Shown here in pieces: positions 1 to 8,700 of a stretch of 10,186 nucleotides of DNA (positions within the stretch are counted from its first letter, which is position 1; every line of letters begins with the position of its first letter). The translations under genes were made by a program, and so were the position numbers. The DNA comes from Willaertia magna (taxonomy: Eukaryota; Heterolobosea; Eutetramitea; Acrasida; Naegleriidae), in the NCBI GenBank assembly GCA_902984215.1, contig CADWAF010004110.1, positions 1 to 10,186 on the forward strand, read 5' to 3'. The notes below the pieces were generated by a model. That model was not told where the DNA came from. It ran no database searches and worked only from the letters and a program-made list of their open reading frames with translations.

Positions 1-1200
1 ATATTTTTTTTCATCAAATAATTTTTTAAATTTTTTTTTAGTTTCTTTTTATTTGTATGATTTGTTTTTTTTAAATTAATAATTATTTTAAATGTTTTTA
101 TTGATGTATATTTGTTATTATGTTATTTGTATTTTTATTTAGTATTAAAAATGTATTTTTATGTACAATTATTATTTAATGTTATTTTTATAAATGAAAA
201 ATAAAAATTTTATTAATTTAATTTAAAAACAAAATATTTTTACTTGTTTTAAACAAATTAAAATAATTTTAACATTAACATTAATAAATAAATGTTATTT
301 ATTACAAAAAATTGATATTTTTAACAAATTAAAGGTATTTTATTTTACATTTTAAAGTCTTTTAAATTTTAAATTTAAAACATACTCAAAAATTTTTAAA
401 CATTATTAATCATTAACATTTTTATTTATAAAAAACTGGTTTTAATATTAATTTAAAAAAGAAATGATTTTAAAATATTTATTTAGAATCTATTTTTTTA
501 AAAAAATAAATTAAATTTGTTAAAAACTATATAAATTTATACAATTTTTTAAAAATTATTAAATTTATTTTTTAATTTATTTTTTAGCATTAATTTTTAA
601 ATTTTATTTTATTTAAATATGAAAAACTAATAAAATCTTATTTTATACTATCTGAAAAATGATAATAAAATTTGACAAAAATGTATCATAGCTGAAAAAT
701 GACTCTTTTAGATTAGGAACAGATAGGTTTGAAAAATTTTTTTAGTAATACACTTTTAAATATTTGAAAAGCTAAAAAATGAGTTTTTTTGATGTCAAAT
801 TTAATTATTTGAAAAAAAATCTTGCTCATTACTGAAACATATTTCCTGTCAGCTAATTTTGAATAATAGAAAATGGTTTTTGCTGTGATAAAAAAACTAT
901 AATCATGTAAATATTATGTAAAATAGTTGATTAAATATATTATAATAAAAATAAAAGCCAAACCTGCCACCTCTATAATTATTCTCCCACAACCTCTCAA
1001 CGCAATCAAATTTACAGTTATATTTACAAAAAGTGGATATATTAATTTTAATCTTAAATTCTTTTGTTTTTTTTAGAGTTTTTTTTGTGGGCCAGATTTA
1101 AACTTGAGATTATATAAGTATAGTCTAAGCCTTTACTACTAAGTTAGAGTTTCTTTTAATTATTATTTATTTTAACAGTCAACAAAAAAAAGAGAAAATA
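1..1200. other. A+T-rich left flank, no gene seen
   Basis: No protein-like frame is visible on either strand, under the standard code or with TAA/TAG read as Gln. Most of the stretch is A/T homopolymer runs. Two less A+T-rich islands stand out, at about 955-1020 (C-rich on the plus strand) and 1086-1160. I could not fold either into a tRNA or recognise it. A motif of the form TGAAAAA recurs at roughly 40-bp spacing between 652 and 818. The stretch lies outside the proposed transposon end at 1201 and is probably host intergenic DNA or an older decayed insertion. Confidence 0.6.
522..542 (+). repeat. 21-bp direct repeat, left copy
   Basis: This 21-bp sequence (AAAAACTATATAAATTTATA plus C) recurs exactly and in the same orientation at 8688-8708. 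The two copies lie outside opposite ends of the proposed transposon (659 bp left and 334 bp right), so they may be a dispersed host repeat or the remains of a larger repeat into which the element was inserted. Confidence 0.45.
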
Positions 1201-1210
1201 CACTAAAAAC
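1201..1210 (+). repeat. Left terminal inverted repeat (CACTA end)
   Basis: CACTAAAAAC. It is the exact reverse complement of 8344-8353 and begins with the CACTA pentamer that names the superfamily. It lies 120 bp beyond the transposase stop codon. Confidence 0.6.
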
Positions 1211-1230
1211 AAAAAAAATTTATTTAAAAA

Positions 1231-1243
1231 CACAATTTCTATA
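1231..1243 (+). repeat. Left subterminal repeat 1
   Basis: CACAATTTCTATA matches the reverse complement of 8325-8337 at 12 of 13 positions. It lies 30 bp inside the left end, whereas its partner lies 16 bp inside the right end. It is a candidate transposase or accessory-protein binding site, as in other CACTA elements. Confidence 0.4.
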
Positions 1244-1299
1244 TTTAAATCAAAAAAATCATAATTCAAATATAACAACACTTACCAAACTCAATAATA

Positions 1300-1310
1300 T
1301 ATATACAAAT
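1300..1310 (+). repeat. Left subterminal repeat 2
   Basis: TATATACAAAT is the exact reverse complement of 8307-8317. Order relative to subterminal repeat 1 is conserved at both ends. The motif is low in complexity, so a chance match is possible. Confidence 0.35.
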
Positions 1311-1329
1311 ACTTATAACTCCTTAAATA

Positions 1330-3711
1330 TCAATAATCATTATTTACTTTTAATTTAAATACAAGATAATAATCCTTTAAATGTTTTTTCCTTATAAAGA
1401 AAAAGTCTTCTTCATTAATATTTCTCTATAAATCGTCCAAATTCCTCTTATATCTCCACCTTAATTCCATATCATCTCTATATTTGACACAAATAATAAA
1501 AGTTGACTCTTCCTTAAAAATTAAATATTTTTCTTCGTCATTAATATTTATAATAATATCTTTCATTAATTTAAGTTTGAAATTATTTATAAGTATATAC
1601 TTTTTTTATTAAATTTTGCTTTCAACTTATTTCTATAAAAACAACCTAAATCAAAATAAAAACAACAATATTCCAAACTATTATTACAAATAAAAGTCTT
1701 AGTTAAAAAACCTATTAAATCTTTCAAATATAAAAGTGGTATTTAAAGATATATAACTAAATAAATAAGTAGATAATGCTAATTTTAATATTATATGTAA
1801 ATTAGAGTTATAATCTTTGTTATTAATAAATAATTTCCTTAAATATACACAAATATCATTTTCAGTTTCATCAATTTTTGTAATATCAATATTTTCATAA
1901 AGTAAATCTAATAATTTAATAAAAATAATTAAATTATTATATAATTCATTTTCTATAGAAGTAAATTCTAATAAATAAAAGTAATAGTGCATTATTATAT
2001 AAACTTTAATACTTTTTAATTTTCCTTTTATTTCTATAATACTATATAGTTGCTTTTTTAAAAATGATGGCCAATATTGCTTCAATAAAAGATTATCAAA
2101 TTCTTTTAAAACCTTATTATCTAATAAGTTAATTATTTTATAGAAAATTCCTTCATAAAGATAGTGCATTGTGTTGTAAGCATTTATTTGATAAAGATAA
2201 AGCTTTTTATCTTCTTGTGTCTAATAGTAAAATGAAAATATATTTTTAACACTTATGTCATTAAAAGTGTCATTTTTATTATACTTTACATAAATATCAT
2301 CATAATCCTTTTCTGTTCTCCTTTTATTTATTATAGTAACTCCATTTATAACAGTTATTAAGTAAATTGTCTTTTTTGGCTTCTTTTTTTTCTTATTATT
2401 ATTAGAATTATCAGTAAATGGTTTTAGTATTTTATGTTTAACCTCTATCATTTTGCATAAATGACAAAATAAGTATCTTTTAGACTTTATGTAAATAGCT
2501 TTTGATTTAACTGGAAGATTATATACTACTTTGTATAGTAACAACTTTATGTATATCATTTCTGATTTATTTACTAAATAAAAACTATTTTTCTCTAAAT
2601 TGTCAATATCTTTTCTTAATATCTCATAAACTATATCCATCTCGTTTTTTTCTAGAGTAGATTGAAATATAGTGAATAGAAAACAATTTTCTAATTGTTT
2701 TCTCTTAACAAGACAAAATTCATTAATTGTAATAAATAGTAGAATAAAATTCATTACACTTTTCTTGAACAATAAAATTTCATTAATATTCATTGTAAAA
2801 GAATATGTATAATTATTGAACTTTGTAAATTTATGAATATAAGTAAAATAATTATAACTATTATAAATATCATTTATCTTTAAACTATCACTGTTTTTAT
2901 AAAAATTTTTATAATAATTAATATCTCTAATAAAATCCTTATAAAAATTAAATTTCATTTCAAATTAAGATATCAATGGCTGATAATAAAAATAATTATT
3001 AAGCCTTTAGTTACAATTACATATTACATTACTAGAGACATTTTGATTTTCAAAAAAATAATGTTTACACTCTCTACAATAAAATATTCTTTATTGTCTT
3101 TGTATTTTATAAAACTATGAAAATTTTTCAAAATTCAATAAATATACTAAATCTAAAATATCTCTACTATTAACTGTTTGTGTTACGAAATTATTTAAAA
3201 TTAAATTTTTAAATAATTCAAATAGTTAGTTAATATTTATTTTAGAGCTTCTAAACTTTAAAATGTATATTGTTATTTGTTCAATAATATTTTCAACATT
3301 AATAGATATATATTTGTCTAAAAAAACCTGTATTAGAATGAGATAAAATGGAAAATAGATCAGAATTTTGATTATTAAATTTATTATTGTAATAATTTAA
3401 TAAATTATCTTCTTCCGAATCAGAAGAATTTTTGTTTTCTTTGTTAAACCCAAAATTGTTATCTTTTTGATCTTTTAAATAATTAATTTCTTCTTTTAAT
3501 TTTCTTTTCAATTCCGAATCAAATTCTTCTTGTTGTTTAAAACTACTAATATCTTTTAATTCATTTTCTTCTTGTTCAAAACCACTAATATTTTCATATT
3601 CTTCTTCAGTGAATTCAATTGTATCCTCTGTAAGAAAACTTTGTTGAGGATAGTTGTTGTTTTTTTTATTAGATTCAATAGATTTTTAAACACACTTTTT
3701 TCATTAAGCAT
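1330..3711 (-). CDS. TNP2/Transposase_21-like transposase
   Basis: The product is probably the element's cut-and-paste transposase. Reading TAA/TAG as Gln, an ATG at 3711 leads to a TGA at 1332-1330, about 793 codons. An acidic Glu/Asp/Lys-rich N-terminus is followed by a Cys cluster C-x2-C-x15-C-x-C (codons at 3078, 3069, 3021, 3015), like the zinc motif before the catalytic core of TNP2-like proteins. Core landmarks follow: SFTMNINEILLFKKS and LFITINEF (family: N-x-D-G-x-P-L-F-K-S, then W-P-x-x-x-x-I-N-E-L), VVYNLPVKSK (family C-D-x-P-A-R), FCHLC (family G-C-x-x-C), and NTMHYLYEGIF (family D-x-M-H-x-x-x-x-G). A region rich in Leu/Ile/Tyr helices follows, then a Cys/Tyr stretch (YCCFYFDLGCFYR). 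Asn occupies all three expected Asp positions. In-frame TAA/TAG occur at 3228, 3117, 3093, 3009, 2967, 2223, 1701, 1589 and 1428 (first base, minus strand). Single-base frame changes are needed near 3705, 3325, 1692 and 1566. Family assignment is from remembered motif patterns, not a search. Confidence 0.62.
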
Positions 3712-3901
3712 TTTTTTTAATCAAATAAAAATAAATTTTTTTTTAATAAATTTTTTTATTAAAATTCCCTTTAAGGTTAAAATTTCTTCATAGCACCTTA
3801 TATATAAGCAAAAGTATATATATAAAGCAACAGCCATTAGTCATTTAAATCAGTAATCATCAAAAAAAATTTAATAATTTTTAGTAAAAAAATAACTCAA
3901 T
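3712..3901. promoter_or_regulatory. Shared divergent promoter region
   Basis: This gap separates the minus-strand transposase start (3711) from the plus-strand ATG (3902). It holds two TATA-like boxes facing opposite ways, TTATATATAAG at 3798-3808 and TATATATATAAAG at 3815-3827. The first, which is nearly symmetrical, lies about 90 bp from the minus-strand ATG; the second lies about 75 bp from the plus-strand ATG. The distances suit short A+T-rich 5' leaders. Promoter function is inferred from position and sequence only, and TATA strings are not rare in DNA this A+T-rich. Confidence 0.45.
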
Positions 3902-6201
3902 ATGAACAATAATAATAAGTCTGTTAATTCTTCAAATAATGGATCAACAAACATTTTTAATAAAACATCATCTATTAGTAACAACAATAGAAATAGTCAA
4001 ACATATGGTGGTTTTAATAATAATAGTAATAGAAATAATCAAACAACATCTATTAGTATCCAAACAAGAAACAATAACCGATTATCAATAAATGGTTCTA
4101 ATATGAGCTTTAGATGAGATGCTAATGAAATATTATCTGTTAGTAATAACAATAAAAATAGTCAAATATTTTGTGGTTCTAACAATAAATATAGAAATAA
4201 TCAAACAAGTAATACTAATAATAATAAGCATAGAAATAATCAAATAAATGATACTAATAATAATAACTATATGTCTGTTAATTCTTTGAATAATAAATTA
4301 ACAAGTGCTCTTAATAACGGCTTTAGATGAAATATTAATAAAACATCATTTAGTAACCCTAATCGAGCCATTGATACTTCATCTAATAAAAATAGCTTTA
4401 ATTTTGTCTAAAAGACAATATTAAAAAAATACATTACATCTTAATAATCAAATAAAAAGAACAAAATATCCATCACGCTTAAAAACTAATGCTTCTTTAA
4501 ACAACAGTTCTAATTACAATAGTGGTTCTTCAAATAAAAGATTAATTAATAATTCTTTAAACACCAATTAATTGAAAAAAACAGAACTAAGTAAACGTGA
4601 TGTTAAAAAAAGTTAAAAAACTTTTGAATTTTATGAAGTACCATAGCCTTATATTAATATACAAAATAATTTAATTCTTAATGGTGACATTACAATTGTT
4701 GATTATATATTTAAATTTAGTACTTTTGGTTACAATAATTTCAGTGAATATTTTAAAGGTATATTATCAAAAAAGGTACTACAGAAACAACAGATAAATA
4801 TAAATGATTTAACTACTTATCGTGGTGATAATATGATTTTAAAAGATGAAAAATAAATTTTTTATTTTAGAATAAACAATGATAAATTAGTAAAATAGAT
4901 AGAAAAATTAAAAAGGCTTTATTATAAAAAACTAATGTATTAATTACCAACAGATTTATTAGGAAGAAATGTAACATATTCAAAATCAAAGGAATTACAT
5001 AATTATTATAATGATGTAAATAAGATTTTGAAGCAATATTTTGATAGAATAATCAATGGAAATTTTAAATAGAAAAATTTTAATTTTCTGTATAACGTAT
5101 TTAATCAACTATATAAATTACAACCAAAATTCGTTAAAAGCTTTTTTCAAAAAGTTTATGAACTTTTCAAACTTCTATGTATCAGAAACTTTAAAATAAT
5201 TTATGATAATAAAACATCTAATGCTTTTTTTGTTGCAACAATAAATTATCAATATCTGTTAAACATCAATTTAACTACTGGGCTAATGATTAATGTACTT
5301 AAACAAATTAATGAAAGAAAACAAATAAACTTCTTTAATTTGAATATTTACAAATCTATAATTATATTTAAAACTAAGCTTTTCAAAAGCTTCAATAAAT
5401 ACAAGCTATTAGTTAAAAAAACAAGAAATTATCTTTATTTTAGATTGTTAAATTGTTTAATATTTAGAAATAGATTTCTTACTAATTTAGTTGAAACATA
5501 TGAAAATTTTGTAAATACTTTAAAACAAAATATCAAAACACATAGAGTTCAAGATTTTAAATTTGTATTATCTGATATTTTAGACTTGTATATTGTTATA
5601 AGAGGTTTTAATTTAAGGAAAAGAATTCAAATAAAGTATATGGAAAAAAGTAAATTTTTAGAGTTTACTAAACATATTTTATATATTGATTTATATGATA
5701 ATTTATTAGTTTTTATATTAATAGTAAATTCAAAGAAAAAAAACAAACAATTTATTCAGTGTTGACTATGATAATAATCCTAAATATAGTAAGATTGAAG
5801 TTTTTGTGTTTGATAAAAAAAAGAAGTATGATTGTAATAAAGCTTATCACATATTAAAAATAAACATAACTTTTAATCTTAATAGAGTTGACGAAGAAAG
5901 AGACTATTATGTAACTTACAACTCTAAATTACTTGTTATTTGTTGGATATACACTGAACTTTTTGTGAGATATAATAATTTAGTAATAAATTTCAAAAAT
6001 TACGTTTATACTAATTTTCTTTACTATTACTTGTATAATAGAGAATATTATAAGAAATACTATGAATTCTTTGAGAGTATTGTACAAGATCAGTTCAATA
6101 GATTAGTTAATTGTAAAGCTTTTTATGATATTGATATTTGTATTGAATAAAATTGTAAATATCATTCCAGTTAACTATACTTTAAAACTTTGTATTAAAA
6201 A
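3902..6201 (+). CDS. Unrecognised Asn-rich-headed element protein
   Basis: I do not recognise this protein. The ATG at 3902 opens about 160 codons of Asn/Ser-rich low complexity containing imperfect repeats. Then comes a basic linker (around RTKYPSRLKTNAS, 4455-4495), then several hundred residues rich in Leu, Phe, Tyr, Lys and Asn that look like an all-helical globular protein, for example NGDITIVDYIFKFSTFGYNN near 4680. TAA/TAG lie in frame at 4569, 4614, 4644, 4854, 4896, 4941, 5070, 6148, 6172 and 6196, each with coherent protein on both sides. Two TGA codons also lie in frame, at 4115 and 4328. Frame changes of one base are needed near 4425 (A run) and 5737 (A run). No TGA ends the frame before the ATG at 6202, so this may be the N-terminal half of a larger protein; I split it there because that ATG opens a clearly different basic, coiled-coil region. 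By position it would be the accessory (TNPA-like) protein of the element, but that is only context. Confidence 0.45.
3905..4400 (+). repeat. Imperfect Asn/Ser-coding repeats
   Basis: Two copies of a unit coding SxSNNN(R/K)NSQ...NNQT lie at about 3970-4040 and 4137-4206. Related units coding SVNS(S/L)NN lie at about 3920-3938 and 4274-4292. A third pair codes an FR-TGA segment, sharing GCTTTAGATGA at 4107-4117 and 4320-4330. The arrangement suggests an old internal duplication with a period of about 165-210 bp in the N-terminal part of the rightward protein. Confidence 0.5.
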
Positions 6202-8338
6202 ATGAATAAACAAGACACAGAACTAAGAAGAAGTACTAGAATAAGAAAACAGTTAGCCAATTTGAAAAGAGATTAAAAGAAATTGAACAACAAAGATTAG
6301 TTAAAAAGTTGTTAAAAGAAAAACAAAATAGAAAAAAAGCAGAAACTGATTATTCTTCCTCTTCTTCAAAAAAAGATTTTTTATTTTCAAGAAATAAAAA
6401 AAAACAATATTTGCAAAATAAGTTATCTCGAGTATTTTATTAGATGAAAAACTAATAGTTATTGATGAAGCTAATGATAGTTCATTAAATAAAACTTTGA
6501 AAATGTTGGTTGAAAATGGTCACTATTTATTAACCAAAACTATTACAACATTGACATTCACAAAAAAAATTAACACCTACCAAACAGTTAACGGGTGAAA
6601 TTAAACATAATATAGAAGAACAACAAGATTTAAATGAAACCTAAAAAGAAAGTGAAGAAGGTCAAGAAGAAGATGATGAGATTTAAGATTTTTCTGAACT
6701 TATTTTAAATAAAAATGTAAAGAATAGAACACGAATTAAATTGAATGCATTTAAAGATAAATATGTAGTAAAAGTAGAAACAATGTTTTTATTTCAAGTA
6801 CTTATAAAAGACATTGAAAAATTGTATAATAATGTACAATTATTTTATAAGTTTTTGATTAAAATTAAACAAAAGAAAGAAAGTAAATTTGAACTAAAGG
6901 TAGTAAATTAAATTAAAATTATTTGTTACATTTTTAATTATCTTAGAATCAAGAAGAAAGAAAATTATTTAAGCAATATTAAGATCTTGGATTTAAATAA
7001 TTATATTAAATCCTTAAAAAATGATCAATTAACAATTTAGATTGTTACAATGAAAAAATTTATTGGAATATTAATTTTAATTAAATTTTTTAAATCAAAT
7101 GAAATGTTAAATATGTTGAACATCTTAAAAATAGAAGTAGATAATGAAATATCAATTTCAATTAATATTAAGAGACAGAAATTTAATGAAGTAACAAAAG
7201 AAATATTTATAAATTACTTCGAAGAAGGAAAAAGAGATTTATTGTTTGGTAATTATGTTATTGGAAAGAGTAAAGTATTATCTATTGAAGAAGAAAGAAA
7301 GTACACTATAAAAAATATTACTTACAATCATAAGTTAGACCAAATTATTAAATTTGAACTTAGTGAAAAAAGTTATTATTTAATTGTAGCTTTTTATTTA
7401 AGTACAATAACATATTAAATAAGGCTAAAAAAAGCATAACAATAACAAAGACACCTACTGAAAAAAAAAAGTACTTAATTTTTAGGCAACAAAGTTTAGT
7501 TTGTATTCTATTTTTTTTAAAAAAAACACTTCCATCTCCTATTACTCCTATATCACTCAAAATATCTTCTTCTTTAGAAAATAATTTAGGAACAAATATA
7601 TTAGAAGAACTACCTTTATCAATTTTTTTTAGAAAAAATACTTCTTTAATATCTTTTTTAGATTTAAAACATTTAGATAACAGTTTTACTTTAGAAAGAG
7701 GTAGTGATTTATTAGATGTAGCTTTATTTTATAAAAAGAAATGTACTTTATTAAAGATAAGGTACAAAAAATACATTAAAATAATCAAATTTGTGATAGA
7801 AATTAGAATATTCTCTTTTTGATTTATAATTCAAATTTTCTAAGTTTTTCTTTAATAACTTTTTATTTGACCCTGTAGAATAGAAAAGTTTTGAGCCTTA
7901 GTAATACTGATTTAAAGCTTTTATTTGAAAAGAAGTATTATAAAAGATGTATATTTATCTTTTGTTGTTTATTTGAGAAGAAATTTAATACTTATAAAGA
8001 TTTGCAGTATGGTTTAAATTATGACTAAAAGTGTAAAATGTTTACTATATGTTATAAAATTAAAACAATGAAAGCAGAAAACAGAAAACAGAAATAAAAC
8101 ATTTAATAAGCTTCCAATGATGTATGTTGTTAATTGTAGAAAGAACTTATTACAAAAAGTTGAATATGACAAGAAGAAAGAAGAAGTTTTAAAAGTTTAA
8201 AAGTTATAAGTATGTAGAATTGTGAAGAATTTAGAGAAACTAGATGATAAAAGAGAGGAAGAAAACTTAAAAGATAAGTAACTTGTTATTTTTTTATTAC
8301 TTTAAAATTTGTATATAATTTGTTTATATAAATTGTGA
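6202..8338 (+). CDS. Unrecognised basic/coiled-coil element protein
   Basis: I do not recognise this protein. From ATG 6202 it begins MNKQDTELRRSTRIRK, a basic segment of the kind seen at the head of DNA-binding proteins. Next come a Lys/Glu/Gln-rich predicted coiled coil (6250-6345), a Ser run, an acidic stretch (6610-6695, around EEGQEEDDEIQDFSE), a long Leu/Ile/Lys-rich region to about 8060, and a basic Lys/Glu tail. TAA/TAG lie in frame at 6642, 6684, 6909, 7038, 7876, 8026, 8198 and 8207. The frame closes at TGA 8336-8338, which falls inside the right subterminal repeat; TAA at 8279 would be the natural end if TAA were a stop. One-base frame changes are needed near 6248, 6437, 6565, 7394, 7818 and 8085, nearly all at A or T runs. 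It may be continuous with the upstream frame. A role in the element (end binding, transposition accessory) is inferred from position only. Confidence 0.42.
8307..8317 (-). repeat. Right subterminal repeat 2
   Basis: ATTTGTATATA is the exact reverse complement of 1300-1310. It lies 36 bp inside the right end of the element. Confidence 0.35.
8325..8337 (-). repeat. Right subterminal repeat 1
   Basis: TATATAAATTGTG matches the reverse complement of 1231-1243 at 12 of 13 positions. It overlaps the TGA (8336-8338) that closes the rightward frame, which suggests the real end of that gene lies slightly upstream. Confidence 0.4.
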
Positions 8339-8343
8339 TTTGA

Positions 8344-8353
8344 GTTTTTAGTG
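8344..8353 (-). repeat. Right terminal inverted repeat (TAGTG end)
   Basis: GTTTTTAGTG is the exact reverse complement of 1201-1210 and marks the right end of the proposed CACTA element. The following bases (CTT) do not match the three bases before the left end (ATA), so no target duplication is visible. Confidence 0.6.
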
Positions 8354-8423
8354 CTTTGTATGATATTATATTTTTTTTACAAATTTTTAGAACATTGTAT
8401 TTTTTTTCTTGTATTTTTTTAAT

Positions 8424-8449
8424 AAATTTTTTCAGACGTCTAAAAATTT
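8424..8449. repeat. Imperfect palindrome with AGACGTCT core
   Basis: The perfect 8-bp palindrome AGACGTCT (8434-8441) is flanked by a T run on the left and an A run on the right, giving an imperfect palindrome of about 26 bp. It is a rare G+C-containing spot in the desert, 80 bp beyond the transposon end. A hairpin candidate follows at 8461-8487 (AAGATT with AATCTT outer arms, CAG with CTG inner arms). Function unknown. Confidence 0.4.
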
Positions 8450-8563
8450 TTTTATTTACTAAGATTCAGTTATCTGAAAAAAATCTTAAGACGGTTTTTT
8501 GTTTGTTGGGAATAAAAATGAAAAAATAAAAAAAAATTTTTATTAAAAATCTCAAAAACTGTA

Positions 8564-8700
8564 TTATATAGTTTTTTGAATTAAAGAATATAAATTTATA
8601 CTCTTATAAACTAAATAATTTATTCACTTTATAAATTTTTTATTTATTACAACAAATTTAAGTCCGCATGCATTTTTAAAATTTTAAAAAAACTATATAA
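8564..8700. repeat. 14-bp inverted repeat pair
   Basis: TTATATAGTTTTTT (8564-8577) is the exact reverse complement of AAAAAACTATATAA (8687-8700), with about 109 bp between the arms. The motif is low in complexity, so chance is possible, but the right arm is also part of a longer direct repeat shared with the far left flank. Confidence 0.35.

Larger units (their letters stand above)
1201..8353. mobile_element. CACTA/EnSpm-like DNA transposon
   Basis: The segment begins CACTAAAAAC (1201-1210) and ends GTTTTTAGTG (8344-8353), a perfect 10-bp terminal inverted repeat starting with the CACTA signature. Further inverted matches lie just inside: 1231-1243 with 8325-8337 (12 of 13) and 1300-1310 with 8307-8317 (11 of 11), in the same order from each end. 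Subterminal repeats of this kind are typical of CACTA elements. The ends enclose the two divergent coding units tightly: the transposase stops 129 bp from the left end and the rightward frame runs almost to the right end. The minus-strand product resembles TNP2/Transposase_21. The size, about 7.15 kb, is normal for an autonomous element. Against it: the bases outside (ATA left, CTT right) do not form the expected 3-bp target duplication, and short A+T-rich matches arise easily by chance. Confidence 0.62.

Noticed and set aside
955..1160. Possible tRNA or other structured RNA in the less A+T-rich islands
   Set aside because: I could not find a cloverleaf, T-arm motif or long complementary arms.
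3324..3333. A 10-base GT...AG intron at the minus-strand frame change
   Set aside because: It would restore the frame, but it is shorter than any spliceosomal intron I know of; a one-base change in the T run is simpler.
3572..3793. Plus-strand open frame of 73 codons, Phe/Ile-rich
   Set aside because: It mirrors the Glu/Lys/Asn-rich N-terminus of the minus-strand transposase. Its Phe/Ile richness is what antisense of Lys/Glu/Asn codons gives.
6700..7420. Tyrosine recombinase or integrase domain in the rightward protein
   Set aside because: The helical Leu/Lys-rich stretch is suggestive, but no Arg...His-x-x-Arg...Tyr catalytic set could be seen.
7360..7560. Minus-strand open frame of 66 codons
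   Set aside because: It lies opposite the plus-strand frame, which stays open and coherent through the same bases. Its start and composition have no support of their own.
3578..7706. Other CACTA or TAGTG pentamers (for example 3578, 4518, 7306, 7359, 7702) as element ends
   Set aside because: They lie inside coding frames and their neighbouring bases do not extend into inverted matches, unlike 1201 and 8353.
1330..8338. Reading the region as a transposon destroyed by RIP (C-to-T at CpA)
   Set aside because: RIP would produce TAA/TAG from Gln codons and Asp-to-Asn changes, but would strongly deplete CpA and TpG. CpA is still the commonest context of C here, and many CAA/CAG codons remain intact.
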